From positions 1 through 64,000 of the forward strand of contig JBEKTD010000012.1 in NCBI GenBank assembly GCA_049516395.1: a DNA stretch of 64,000 nucleotides, given 5' to 3'. Made by a program: the position numbers and the translations under genes. Source of the stretch: Fen-1362 sp049516395. Lineage in GTDB: Bacteria; Planctomycetota; Phycisphaerae; Sedimentisphaerales; Anaerobacaceae. Below are positions 7,422 through 16,502 of this stretch, one piece after another; the first letter of the stretch is position 1; each line of letters begins with the position of its first letter. The notes beneath the pieces are model-generated. The model searched no databases. It worked only from the letters and a program-made list of their open reading frames with translations, and was not told the origin of the DNA.

Positions 7422-9170
7422 TTACCAGTTTTGGGTCAGTGTTGCGAAATCGACAAAATCGACTCTGCCGCTTTGGTTAGTGTCCATACCATCGCACCAG
7501 CCGGGTGATGAGCAGGTTGAGAGCCAGTCATCTGCGAAAGCCGTGAGGATATTAATTTTTTCGAGAGTCAGGGCGGCATTGGCGTCAACGAGGCCATAGC
7601 CGTAATAATCGTCTCTGCCGGGGGTGCCGAGGTCCTGGGCGGAATCGAAAAGAATATTAGAAACTTCCGCTGGGGTTATATTGTAATGGGCAGCGGAGAA
7701 GATGAGTGCGGCGACGCCCGCGACATGGGGACATGCCATCGAGGTGCCGCTGTAATAGGCATAATAATTCGCGTTGACCGAAACTGTTCCCGATATGCCC
7801 GACTGGGCAAGCGTCTGGAGCGTGGTGCCGTCGGTTTGCGAAATCGATGCAACGATGAGCGGAGAGCCGCCATTTAAAGTAAAGGTGCTGATAGAATCAC
7901 CACCATTGTCATAAATGATAACACCAATGGCACCTTTGGACTGGGCGTATGCTACTTTCGCAGCGAAGGTGGTGGTGCCTCTGAGAATAAGGGCGATGTT
8001 TCCAGCGACACTATTGGGGCAGGTATTCTGTGTGCCGGCACCGTTAGCAAGGCCGCAATTGCAGATTTGGCCAGCGACGGTCCCCGCGGCCGTACCAAGT
8101 ATTGGATATGCGGTGTGGTCAGTGCTGCTCCATACGACGTCGGCCGTTGCATCGACAGAGTTAGTTTCGTCAACCGGACAAACAGTTGAGTACACATTCA
8201 CTCCCGGTGCCGCAAGCGCTATGGTCGGCCCATAATTTGAGAAACTCGCCTTGTTTTTGTTCTGGTCAACTGCCGCGACAGAAATCACGCAAGAGTCGGC
8301 AGCCGGGTAGGAAGGCGTGTTTACATCGTCATTTCCCGCTGCCGCGACAAGGAGCACGCCGGCGTTGCAAGCATTAACGCATGCAGTATCCAAAGCCGCC
8401 GAGTAGTCATAGCCGCCTATGCTCATGCTGATTACTTTAGCGTTGTTGGCGACGGCCCATTCAATACCGGAGATAAGCCAGCTATCCGAACCGGAGCCGG
8501 TGTTGTCCAATACCTTGGCGATGAGTAAATCGGCCTGTGGTGCGACTCCGACAACGCCGATATTGTTATCTGCAGCGGCGATAGTGCCGGAAGTATGAGT
8601 GCCGTGACCGACAAAATCCTCCACGGGTATTATTGTACCGGTCGAGTCGGTCGCGAAACTGACCGAAGCGACTACATTGCCCCTGTCGGGATGATACATA
8701 GTTATGCCGGTATCCATAAGAGCAACTCGCACGCCTGCACCCGTAGTTCGCGGCCATACTGTCGGGGCGTTGACCATAGTGATGCCGTAAGGAATGGTCT
8801 GTGAAGAAGACAAAGCACTAATGCCTGATGATGAATAAGCATTGGTATCGGGGCTGCCGAGTGCGTAAATTTTGTAGTCCGGCTCGATATACGCAACATC
8901 GGGATTTGCCATAAGCTGCCTGACCTGATTGGCGTCGAGACGAGCTGCCACAGCGGGAATAATATTGAAGTCGTGCGATACAGGGAACGGGGGGTGATTG
9001 AGCATATTTTGCTTTTGTGAATGGCTCCTGTAAACGACTATATAATCATCTGATTGTGCTTTGACGGGCCGGACGGTTAGCGATAATGCCGTAAAAAATA
9101 CAGCCAAAAGCAGGATATTTGCATGTATCCGTGCCTTTCCTGAATATCTTGCCCCACATAAATCGTGCAT
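7422..9170 (-). CDS. Secreted subtilisin-like serine protease (S8) with PA insert and dockerin half-repeat
   Basis: 582 aa from ATG at 9170 (AAAGG just upstream); a start 21 bases earlier is possible. Signal peptide of about 38 residues ends PVKAQ. An inhibitor-I9-like propeptide follows (IVVYRSHSQKQNML ... VAYIEPDYKIYA). The catalytic triad is visible: Asp in VALMDTG (~153), His in GHGTHTSG (~190) and Ser in GTSMACPH (~476), with oxyanion Asn in AAAGNDD. A protease-associated domain is inserted between His and Ser (about 325-465). The C-terminus, DTNQSGRVDFVDFATLTQNW, is a single dockerin-like calcium loop. It is expected to act outside the cytoplasm; the substrate is unknown. Confidence 0.93.
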   Translation of the reverse strand: MHDLCGARYSGKARIHANILLLAVFFTALSLTVRPVKAQSDDYIVVYRSHSQKQNMLNHPPFPVSHDFNIIPAVAARLDANQVRQLMANPDVAYIEPDYKIYALGSPDTNAYSSSGISALSSSQTIPYGITMVNAPTVWPRTTGAGVRVALMDTGITMYHPDRGNVVASVSFATDSTGTIIPVEDFVGHGTHTSGTIAAADNNIGVVGVAPQADLLIAKVLDNTGSGSDSWLISGIEWAVANNAKVISMSIGGYDYSAALDTACVNACNAGVLLVAAAGNDDVNTPSYPAADSCVISVAAVDQNKNKASFSNYGPTIALAAPGVNVYSTVCPVDETNSVDATADVVWSSTDHTAYPILGTAAGTVAGQICNCGLANGAGTQNTCPNSVAGNIALILRGTTTFAAKVAYAQSKGAIGVIIYDNGGDSISTFTLNGGSPLIVASISQTDGTTLQTLAQSGISGTVSVNANYYAYYSGTSMACPHVAGVAALIFSAAHYNITPAEVSNILFDSAQDLGTPGRDDYYGYGLVDANAALTLEKINILTAFADDWLSTCSSPGWCDGMDTNQSGRVDFVDFATLTQNW

Positions 9171-9458
9171 ATTCTGCCTTTCCAAAATCAAACGCTATGC
9201 TATATAGACGGCCCAAAGCCCTATTATATTGCTGGGTATTATACAGACGCATCAGATATATGGTTCTATTGCAAATGACTAATTCTCATAAGGTAAATAC
9301 CTATCGGAGCAACTCTGCCCTTTGCTTTTTTGCCGCCCAATACCAAGTTTTTATTGACATTTGGCAGCCAACGTGAAGAATATGCCGTTTTAAGCGTGAC
9401 AGGTTTAATAGAACCAATTGACAATTTCAAACCCCCCTGAGGAACAAGGAGAAGCGGT

Positions 9459-11441
9459 ATGGGCAACGAGAAAAAGGCAATCACTTCATTGATGACGGAA
9501 GACAGGAAATTTGCGCCGCCGGCGTCGGTCGCGGCCAAAGCGCACATCAGCAGTATGAAGCAATATCAGCAGATGTGGGAGCAATCCATAAATGACCCCG
9601 ACAAGTTCTGGCTCGAACAGGCCAAATCGCTGGCGTGGTTCAAAGAGCCGAAAAAGGGCCTCGAATATACATGGGACACAAAAAATCGCAAAATCGAGCA
9701 TACCTGGTTCGCAGACGGGCAATTGAACGTTTCGTATAACTGCTTAGACAGGCATTTGAAAACAGCAACGGCGAAAAAGACCGCGATTATATGGCAGGGA
9801 GAGGAAGATAAAGCGGTCAGAAAATACACATACGAGCAACTGCACAAGGAGGTGTGCAAATTCGCCAACGTTCTGAAATCAAAGGGCGTAAAAAAAGGTG
9901 ACCGCGTCGCGATATATCTGCCGATGGTCCCTGAATTGCCTGTTGCGATGCTGGCCTGTGCCAGAATCGGGGCGATTCACTCGATTGTCTTCGGCGGCTT
10001 CAGCGCCGACTCGCTCAAGGACAGGATTAACGACTCGAAATGCAAACTGCTCGTAACGAGCAACGTCTCGATGCGTTCGGGCAAACATATTAAGCTAAAA
10101 GAAATCGCGGACGCCGCCCTTGCCAATACGCCAAGCATCGAAGGCGTAATAGTGGTAAAGGTAGGCGAAGAACCCTGCAATATGAAGGCGGGCAGGGACA
10201 CTTGGTACACCGACGAAATAGCAAAGGCAAAAGATGTCTGTGAACCGGAGAAAATGAACGCCGAAGACCCCCTCTTCATCCTTTACACCTCCGGCTCAAC
10301 GGGCAAACCAAAGGGCGTCGTTCATACCACGGGCGGATACCTGCTGCACGCGGCGCTCAGCCATAAGTTCATTTTCGACGTTCACGACAACGACGTTTAC
10401 TGGTGCACCGCCGACATCGGCTGGGTAACGGGGCATACTTATATAGTTTACGGCCCGCTTGCCAACGGCGCAACCAGTTTGGTGTTCGAGGGCGTGCCGA
10501 CCTATCCCGACGCCGGTCGATTCTGGCAGGTCTGCGATAAGTTCGGCGTAACTATTTTCTACACCGCCCCTACCGCTATCCGCTCCCTGATGCGGCTCGG
10601 CGAGGAATGGCCCGCAAAATACAAGCTCGACACTCTGAGAATTCTCGGCTCCGTCGGCGAACCAATCAATCCAGAGGCGTGGATTTGGTATTATGAGAAA
10701 ATTGGACATAGCAATTGTCCCATCGTCGATACCTGGTGGCAGACGGAGACGGGCAGCATACTGATTACCCCGCTGCCGGGGGCGCATACGATAAAACCGG
10801 GAAGCGCATGCAAGCCGTTCTTCGGCGTTGACCCGGTGATTCTGCGCGATGACGGCAGCGCCTGCGCGGTAAATGAAGGCGGAAAACTCTGCATACGCAA
10901 ACCTTGGCCGGGGATGATGAGAACGATGTGGGGTGACCACGACAGGTTCATCGATACATATTTTACGATGTTCCCCGATTTGTATTTCACGGGCGACGGC
11001 TGCCGGAAAGACCAGGACGGTGACTACTGGCTGATGGGCAGAATCGACGACGTTGTAAACGTATCGGGCCACCGCATCGGCACGGCGGAAGTGGAAAGCG
11101 CGCTGGTGAGCCACGAGAAGGTCGCCGAAGCCGCGGTAACACCCGTTCCGCACGATATAAAAGGACAGGGGCTGTATGCCTTCGTAACGCTCAAGGAAGG
11201 CATCGCGGAAACCGAAGAGCTGAAAAAAGAGCTGCTTCTGCACGTCCGCAAGGAGATTGGACCAATCGCGGTGCCCGAGGCGATACAATTCGCCCACGGC
11301 CTGCCTAAAACCCGTTCGGGCAAGATTATGCGGAGAATCCTGCGAAAAATAGCTGAAGGCGACACATCCAACCTCGGCGATATCACGACACTTGCAGACC
11401 CAACCGTTGTGGAATCGCTGGTAAAAGGAAGAGGAAAATAA
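9459..11441 (+). CDS. acs: Acetyl-CoA synthetase (AMP-forming)
   Basis: 660 aa, the usual Acs length; ATG with AAGGAGAAG upstream. It converts acetate, ATP and CoA to acetyl-CoA, AMP and pyrophosphate. The N-terminal ACAS_N segment (QQMWEQSINDPDKFWLEQAK) is present. The adenylation motif LYTSGSTGKPKGVVHTTGGY starts near 273; DTWWQTETG lies near 425 and YFTGDGCRKDQDGDYWLMGR near 510-530. PKTRSGKIMRR near 615-625 carries the conserved Lys (about K622) that is acetylated to switch off Acs in other bacteria. It is followed 55 bases later by an acetate carrier gene and lies near deacetylase and GNAT genes, so acetylation control is plausible. Confidence 0.97.
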   Translation: MGNEKKAITSLMTEDRKFAPPASVAAKAHISSMKQYQQMWEQSINDPDKFWLEQAKSLAWFKEPKKGLEYTWDTKNRKIEHTWFADGQLNVSYNCLDRHLKTATAKKTAIIWQGEEDKAVRKYTYEQLHKEVCKFANVLKSKGVKKGDRVAIYLPMVPELPVAMLACARIGAIHSIVFGGFSADSLKDRINDSKCKLLVTSNVSMRSGKHIKLKEIADAALANTPSIEGVIVVKVGEEPCNMKAGRDTWYTDEIAKAKDVCEPEKMNAEDPLFILYTSGSTGKPKGVVHTTGGYLLHAALSHKFIFDVHDNDVYWCTADIGWVTGHTYIVYGPLANGATSLVFEGVPTYPDAGRFWQVCDKFGVTIFYTAPTAIRSLMRLGEEWPAKYKLDTLRILGSVGEPINPEAWIWYYEKIGHSNCPIVDTWWQTETGSILITPLPGAHTIKPGSACKPFFGVDPVILRDDGSACAVNEGGKLCIRKPWPGMMRTMWGDHDRFIDTYFTMFPDLYFTGDGCRKDQDGDYWLMGRIDDVVNVSGHRIGTAEVESALVSHEKVAEAAVTPVPHDIKGQGLYAFVTLKEGIAETEELKKELLLHVRKEIGPIAVPEAIQFAHGLPKTRSGKIMRRILRKIAEGDTSNLGDITTLADPTVVESLVKGRGK

Positions 11442-11496
11442 TTGCCGATTTATGATTTTTGATTTCTGATTTATTAAATTAGGAAAAGGAAGAGAT

Positions 11497-12087
11497 ATGG
11501 ATGCAAACGTAACGGAACTGAAAGACAAGACGGGGAATCCTGCGCCGCTGGGGCTTCTGGGGTTCGGAATGACAACGGTCCTTTTGAACCTGCACAACGC
11601 AGGGTTTTACGGAATGGGCAGTATGATTCTTGCAATGGGCATATTTTACGGCGGACTCGCCCAGATTATCGCAGGGATAATGGAATGGAAGAAAGGCAAC
11701 ACCTTCGCGACGACGGCGTTCTGCTCTTACGGCCTTTTCTGGCTCACGTTAGTATGGCTCTTAGTCGCACCGAAGCTCGGATGGGCGGACGCTACGGCAA
11801 AAGAAGGGATGGCGGCGTATCTGTTTATGTGGGGCCTGTTTACGTTTGTAATGTTCATCGGCACACTGAAATTGAACAGGGCCTTGCAGGTAGTATTCCT
11901 TTCGCTGGCGGTGCTGTTTGTAATGCTGGGAATCAAAGACCTTAACGGCAGCGCCGAACTTGGCACAGCAGCCGGCTATGAAGGGATATTCTGCGGATTC
12001 TCGGCCATATACACGGGCCTTGCCCAGGTCTTGAACGAATGCTACGGTAAGGTAATTCTGCCTTTGGGACCGGTGAAGAAAACGTAA
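11497..12087 (+). CDS. satP: GPR1/FUN34/YaaH family acetate transporter
   Basis: 196 aa, six predicted membrane segments. The family signature is visible at the start, NPAPLGLLGFGMTTVLLNLHNAG, with Asn-Pro-Ala-Pro-Leu-Gly, as is GGLAQIIAGIMEWKKGNTFA. Members move acetate or succinate across the inner membrane. AGGAAAAGGAAGAG precedes the ATG. It is 55 bases downstream of acs on the same strand, so uptake and activation of acetate are likely co-expressed. It is convergent with the LacI-type gene. Confidence 0.92.
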   Translation: MDANVTELKDKTGNPAPLGLLGFGMTTVLLNLHNAGFYGMGSMILAMGIFYGGLAQIIAGIMEWKKGNTFATTAFCSYGLFWLTLVWLLVAPKLGWADATAKEGMAAYLFMWGLFTFVMFIGTLKLNRALQVVFLSLAVLFVMLGIKDLNGSAELGTAAGYEGIFCGFSAIYTGLAQVLNECYGKVILPLGPVKKT

Positions 12088-12162
12088 ACGGAAGACAGAG
12101 AACCGAAGACAGAAGACCCGACTTCGCCCAAGGGGCTACGCCGGGCAGGCAGAACAGCGGAT

Positions 12163-13194
12163 TTACTTTATCGGCGCGGTGGAAGCTCTAACAACCAAAC
12201 TCTGCTGGAGTTTAACGCATTCAGGATGGAAATCGGCGGGCGATTTCAGCCGTTTAAGCAGCATATTCGCGGCGACTTGCCCCATTTGTCTCGAAGGAAC
12301 AGCCACGGTCGTCAGGGGCGGAGTAACAATGCTACACAGGTACTCGTCATTAAAGCAAACCATGCTGACCTGCTCTGGAATCGGAATTTCAAGCGTATTA
12401 GCCCCCTGAAGGATTCTCATCGCCTCGATATGGTCGTAAGCCAGAATCGCCGTCGCGTGATGTTTCATTACCGAAGAGGCCAGAAAGGCGGTCGCGGAAC
12501 TAAAAACCTTGTCATGGTCTTTCACCGGCTCAAGCCCCCGCATTTTCAATTCAGAAAGATATGTGTCATGCCTATCGCTGATACTTCTATGATTATAGTG
12601 CTCACTGGTGGGACCCGCGTAAGCAATCTGTGTATGGCCAAGCTCGGCCAGGTGACGCATAGCCAGCCGTGTCCCCTCAATATCATCGGGGAAAACTAAC
12701 GAGCACCTCGGCCCCCCGACGCCGTTGATAACCACATACGGAATATTGTTCCTTTCCAGCACTTCGATGGTTTCAGGGGAACATTGCTGAAGGACAATCG
12801 CCCCATCGACCTTCCAGGGGGGCAGTTCGCAGCGGTCTTTGGCCAGATTGGGAATGGACATACAAACATCATATTCACCCGAGTCCGAGTGCAGCTCACG
12901 AACACAGGACTCGACTATGGTTTGATAAATGTTTCCCGGCCAGCCCAGGGCGACGTCGCAACCGAGAATGGCGATTACGCTGGTTTTTTGTCGAACAAGA
13001 TTTTTTGCCGCCAGGTTTGGCCGATACCCAAGGGAGTTGGCCACCTCGATAATACGCTGATGAACCTCCGGCCTGACGGTAAAACCGTGCTTGTAATTAC
13101 CGTTTAATACCCGGCTGACGGTCGCCTGGCTTACGCCGCAATGAGCGGCTATCCCTTTTATTGTAGGCGCACCATTTGACTGAATTACGGCCAT
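12163..13194 (-). CDS. LacI-family transcriptional regulator
   Basis: 343 aa; ATG at 13194 with GAGGAAACG upstream. Residues about 11-60 are a LacI helix-turn-helix (TIKGIAAHCGVSQATVSRVLNG) and hinge (GYRPNLAAKNLV). The rest is a periplasmic-binding-protein-like sensor domain (VIAILGCDVALG ... VVINGVGGPRCSLVFPDDIEG ... ILAYDHIEAM). The effector is likely a sugar or small metabolite. It is downstream of the acuC operon on the same strand, with 277 bases between, and convergent with satP; the target is not evident and no clear palindromic operator was found near the start. Confidence 0.92.
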   Translation of the reverse strand: MAVIQSNGAPTIKGIAAHCGVSQATVSRVLNGNYKHGFTVRPEVHQRIIEVANSLGYRPNLAAKNLVRQKTSVIAILGCDVALGWPGNIYQTIVESCVRELHSDSGEYDVCMSIPNLAKDRCELPPWKVDGAIVLQQCSPETIEVLERNNIPYVVINGVGGPRCSLVFPDDIEGTRLAMRHLAELGHTQIAYAGPTSEHYNHRSISDRHDTYLSELKMRGLEPVKDHDKVFSSATAFLASSVMKHHATAILAYDHIEAMRILQGANTLEIPIPEQVSMVCFNDEYLCSIVTPPLTTVAVPSRQMGQVAANMLLKRLKSPADFHPECVKLQQSLVVRASTAPIK

Positions 13195-13308
13195 CGATAT
13201 ACGTTTCCTCTCAATCTCCTTTATTATGAACTATAACAGTCGAAAATGCAAGGGGCATCAGCACTAATTTCGGATTGCAGATTGCGGATTTGAACGAGGA
13301 CGCAAGAA

Positions 13309-13405
13309 TGTCCAATCCGCCTTCGCTAACCCTTCGTCACACTGTGTGCTATGTGGGGCCGACACTATGGCGGATAAATATTGAATATCCAATGACCAAT
13401 CCGCC
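13309..13405. repeat. Modular intergenic repeat, copy 2 with nested insert
   Basis: CCAATCCGCCTTCGCTAA and GCGGATAAATATTGAATATC match copy 1 at 3884-3958, but about 35 bases (CCCTTCGTCACACTGTGTGC and following) stand between the modules. A near copy of that insert is at 51828-51850 (CCCTTCGTCGCACTGCGTGC). Confidence 0.6.
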
Positions 13406-13471
13406 ACAGACGGGTAAATATCAAAAATACCCAATGATCAATATTAAATGTCCAATGTAAAAGTGGAAATC

Positions 13472-14608
13472 TTATAACCCGTGGAGGGGGAAGAGGGTTG
13501 ATTTGAGGGTATCGAGGGTGACGGTGAGGGCGGGGATAACGGCATCGCGCTGCTGGGCGTTAACGGGAAGCTCTCTATCGCGCAGGCCGCCGTGCCATTC
13601 AGTGGTCTGGAGCATAATTCCGCCCATAAGCATATTGGCGTCAAGCTCGGAATCTGCGCCGCAGAGCGCAGACCAGGCAAGTGCCCAGGCGCGGACGGTA
13701 TTCGGGACATTGTAGCCGCCGCCGCCGGTCATAAGGATGGGCTTTTTGAATGTGAGCAGGTGGTGAATAATTTCAGAGTAAACGTTGTTTGTCAGGCGGA
13801 GATTGGCCAGCGGGTCGCCCGCGAGGGCATCTGCGCCAAGCTCGAAGACGAATACGTCGGGCTTGAATGCGCCGATTAAGGGCAGGACCACATCCTTGAT
13901 TGCGAGCATATATGCGTCATCATAAGTGCCGATGGGCAGAGGGATATTGACGCAGTAGCCCTTACCTTTGCCTTTGCCGATTTCATTTTCGAAGCCGGTG
14001 CCTGGGAAAAGTGTCCTTGGGTTCTGGTGTAGCGAAATTGTCATCACATCGGAACGCTGATAGAAAAAGGCAGTGACGCCATCGCCGCAATGAACATCAA
14101 CGTCGAGGTAGAGGACTTTTTTGCCATGCTCGGCGAGGACTTCGCAGGCGAGGGCAACGTCGTTTATGTAGCAAAAACCCGCGGCAAGCTCGGGGTGGGC
14201 GTGATGAAAGCCGCCCGAAGGATTGAAGGCGACATCTGCTTTGCCGTCGAGGATGAGCTGTGCCGCTGTAATAGTTGCCCCGACCGCCAGGACCGCATAC
14301 TCATATACTCCCTTAAAAACCGGGCACTCAGTGGTTCCGAGACCCATTTGAAGGGCTTCGTAATTCCACTGGCCCTTTGAGGCGTCCTGGAGGGTATGCA
14401 GATAACGGGCGGTGTGGAATTTTTTGAGGATGATTCTGTCGGCTGGTTCGGGGGGAACCTCGATTCTGTCGGGGGCGGCGAGCAGACCCATTGAGTTTAT
14501 GACTTCGCGGACTTTTTTTGCCCGCGTCGTATTGAAAGGATGCTCAGGCGGATAGGAAATTTCTTCGAGCCGGGGCGAATAAATAAAGGCAGCGGGTTTA
14601 TCGCTCAC
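13472..14608 (-). CDS. acuC: AcuC-type class I histone-deacetylase-family protein
   Basis: 378 aa; GTG start at 14608 with GGGAGA eight bases upstream. The zinc-dependent deacetylase fold is clear: His pair in GGFHHAHPE (~135), metal ligands in YLDVDVHCGDG (~170) and in GADALAGDPL (~258), and catalytic Tyr in GGGGYN (~300). Only the second His of the usual DxHHGDG is changed to Cys. AcuC removes acetyl groups from Acs in Bacillus. It is the last gene of a three-gene run, 15 bases after the GNAT-fused CoA transferase, with acs close by, which supports a role in acetyl-CoA synthetase control. Confidence 0.92.
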   Translation of the reverse strand: MSDKPAAFIYSPRLEEISYPPEHPFNTTRAKKVREVINSMGLLAAPDRIEVPPEPADRIILKKFHTARYLHTLQDASKGQWNYEALQMGLGTTECPVFKGVYEYAVLAVGATITAAQLILDGKADVAFNPSGGFHHAHPELAAGFCYINDVALACEVLAEHGKKVLYLDVDVHCGDGVTAFFYQRSDVMTISLHQNPRTLFPGTGFENEIGKGKGKGYCVNIPLPIGTYDDAYMLAIKDVVLPLIGAFKPDVFVFELGADALAGDPLANLRLTNNVYSEIIHHLLTFKKPILMTGGGGYNVPNTVRAWALAWSALCGADSELDANMLMGGIMLQTTEWHGGLRDRELPVNAQQRDAVIPALTVTLDTLKSTLFPLHGL

Positions 14609-14623
14609 AATCAGATTCTCCCG

Positions 14624-16486
14624 TCAGGCAAGGTCATAGGATATGTTGTAAACCTCGCCGTCGAAAGTGGTGTTGACCTTATAGCCGGAGTTATGGAATA
14701 TGGCGAGCATCGGTTTGTTGCTCGGCATAACTTTCGCGAAGAACCGCCTGACGCCCCTCTGCTTGGCAATTTTACAAATATAATCAAGCAGGTAGGTTCC
14801 CATTCCTTTTTGCTGCCATTCGTCGTGGACGACGAAAGCAACTTCGGCGGACTGGGTCTTGGGGTCGAGGAAGTACTGGGCCATAGCGACGATGTGCTCG
14901 TCGCCTGAAGGGCCGGGGACAACGCCGACGATGGCGATATCCTTTTGATAATTGATATTGGTGAGCTGCTGGACATCCTTATGCGGGAAGGCCATTGTAT
15001 GGGTCATATACCTTGTCTGGACGGATTTTTCGCTGAGAGAGTAAAGCATATCGGCAAGGTCATGCTCGTCGTTGGGCTTGACGGGCCTGAAGAAGATTTG
15101 GGTGCCGTCGCGGAGGGTGTCATAGCGTTCAAGCTCAGCGGGATACCTGACTTTGTCCCAATCAAGCTCAATCTGGTCGGCATAGATGTATTTCTGGGCC
15201 TTGGCGGCATGGATAAGCCCGCTTCTGAATTTGGGATGGGCGATATTGATGAGGTCGAGGACTCTTTCGCGGATTGATTTACCGTGGAGATAGGCGATGC
15301 CGTATTCGGTAACAACGTAATGGACGTCGCCGCGTGTGGTAACGACGCCGGCGCCTTCGGCGAGATGGGGGACAATTCTGCTTATTTCACCATTGCGGGC
15401 AGTAGAGGGCATAGCAATAATGGCTTTACCTCCTCTGCTTCTGGCTGCGCCGCGAATAAAGTCAACCTGTCCGCCGATGCCGCTGTAGAAGCGATAGCCG
15501 AAGGAGTCGGAACAGACCTGGCCTGTGAGGTCAACTTCAAGGCCTACGTTGATAGCTACCATTTTTTCATTCTGACTGATGATGTGGGGGTCATTGACAT
15601 ATTCGGAGGGGTAAAACTCGAAGAACGGGTTGTTGTTGATGTATTCATAAAGGCGTTTGGTGCCCATGCAGAAACTTGCGACTATTTTGCCGTGGTTGAC
15701 TGTTTTTTTGGCGCAGGTAACAGCGCCGTATTCGATGAGGTCGATAACCCAGTCGCTGAACATTTCGCTATGAATGCCGAGGTCTTTTTTGTCTTTGAGG
15801 TATTCCGCAAGCGTCTGGGGGATTCGTCCGATGCCACATTCGATAGTAGAGCCGTCTTCGACAAGCCGGGCGATGTTTTCACCGATGCGCCGCATAACGT
15901 CGTCGGTTTCCGGGACGACGATTTCGAAGACATCTTCGTCGAAGGGGACAAGGCAATCAATGTTGTTGACGTGGATAAAGGAATCGCCGAAAGTTCTTGG
16001 CATACGGGAGTTGACCTGCGCGAGGACGTATTTGGCGTTTGAGGCGGCGGATTTGACGATATCGACGGAGACACCGAGGGAGCAGAGGCCGTTGACGTCG
16101 GGCGGCGTAACAGAGATAAGGGCGACATCGAGAGGAATCCTGCCGCTTTCGAATTCGTTGGGAATTTCGGAGAGGAAAATCGGGGTGTAATCGCCGATGC
16201 CTTTACTGAACGCTTCGCGGACATTGTCAGCAATGAAGAACGAGTTCATTTTGAATTTTTCGCGGAATTTTTCGCAGGCATATGGAGCGTTGCCCATAGT
16301 AAGCATGTGGACGATATGAGCATCGTAGATATGTGCAGAATGCTCAACGAGCGCGGCGACTAAATGCTGCGGCTGTGCGCAGGCGGTGCCTATGAAGATG
16401 TTGTCGCCCGACTTGACGAGCTTCATCGCGGTTTCGGCGGTTGTTACTTTTGATTTGTATTTTTCTTTCCAGTTGAAATCAGCCAT
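14624..16486 (-). CDS. Acetyl-CoA hydrolase/CoA-transferase fused to a GNAT acetyltransferase
   Basis: 620 aa; ATG with AGGA upstream. Residues about 10-430 are a class I CoA-transferase of the acetyl-CoA hydrolase/4-hydroxybutyrate CoA-transferase type: GIGGQVDFIRGAARSRGGKA and VVTEYGIAYLHGKS, whose Glu (~394) is the expected CoA-ester-forming residue. Residues about 455-620 are a GNAT domain with the acetyl-CoA loop QQKGMGTYLLDYI and SNKPMLAIFHNSGY. The transferase may exchange CoA between acetate and another acid; the GNAT part may acetylate a protein such as Acs. It sits 16 bases after the ADP-forming synthetase and 15 bases before acuC. Confidence 0.93.
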   Translation of the reverse strand: MADFNWKEKYKSKVTTAETAMKLVKSGDNIFIGTACAQPQHLVAALVEHSAHIYDAHIVHMLTMGNAPYACEKFREKFKMNSFFIADNVREAFSKGIGDYTPIFLSEIPNEFESGRIPLDVALISVTPPDVNGLCSLGVSVDIVKSAASNAKYVLAQVNSRMPRTFGDSFIHVNNIDCLVPFDEDVFEIVVPETDDVMRRIGENIARLVEDGSTIECGIGRIPQTLAEYLKDKKDLGIHSEMFSDWVIDLIEYGAVTCAKKTVNHGKIVASFCMGTKRLYEYINNNPFFEFYPSEYVNDPHIISQNEKMVAINVGLEVDLTGQVCSDSFGYRFYSGIGGQVDFIRGAARSRGGKAIIAMPSTARNGEISRIVPHLAEGAGVVTTRGDVHYVVTEYGIAYLHGKSIRERVLDLINIAHPKFRSGLIHAAKAQKYIYADQIELDWDKVRYPAELERYDTLRDGTQIFFRPVKPNDEHDLADMLYSLSEKSVQTRYMTHTMAFPHKDVQQLTNINYQKDIAIVGVVPGPSGDEHIVAMAQYFLDPKTQSAEVAFVVHDEWQQKGMGTYLLDYICKIAKQRGVRRFFAKVMPSNKPMLAIFHNSGYKVNTTFDGEVYNISYDLA

Positions 16487-16502
16487 AATAATTTTCCTGT
16501 TT

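Noticed and set aside
9354..9383. TTGACA upstream of acs as promoter; TTGGCAG as sigma-54 site
   Set aside because: No acceptable -10 at 16-18 bases and no TTGC box for sigma-54.
10296..11597. 433-codon open frame on - opposite acs
   Set aside because: acs is certain on +; the antisense translation has no recognisable domain and no start signal.
15284..16042. 252-codon open frame on + opposite the CoA-transferase gene
   Set aside because: Shadow frame of a gene with intact motifs.
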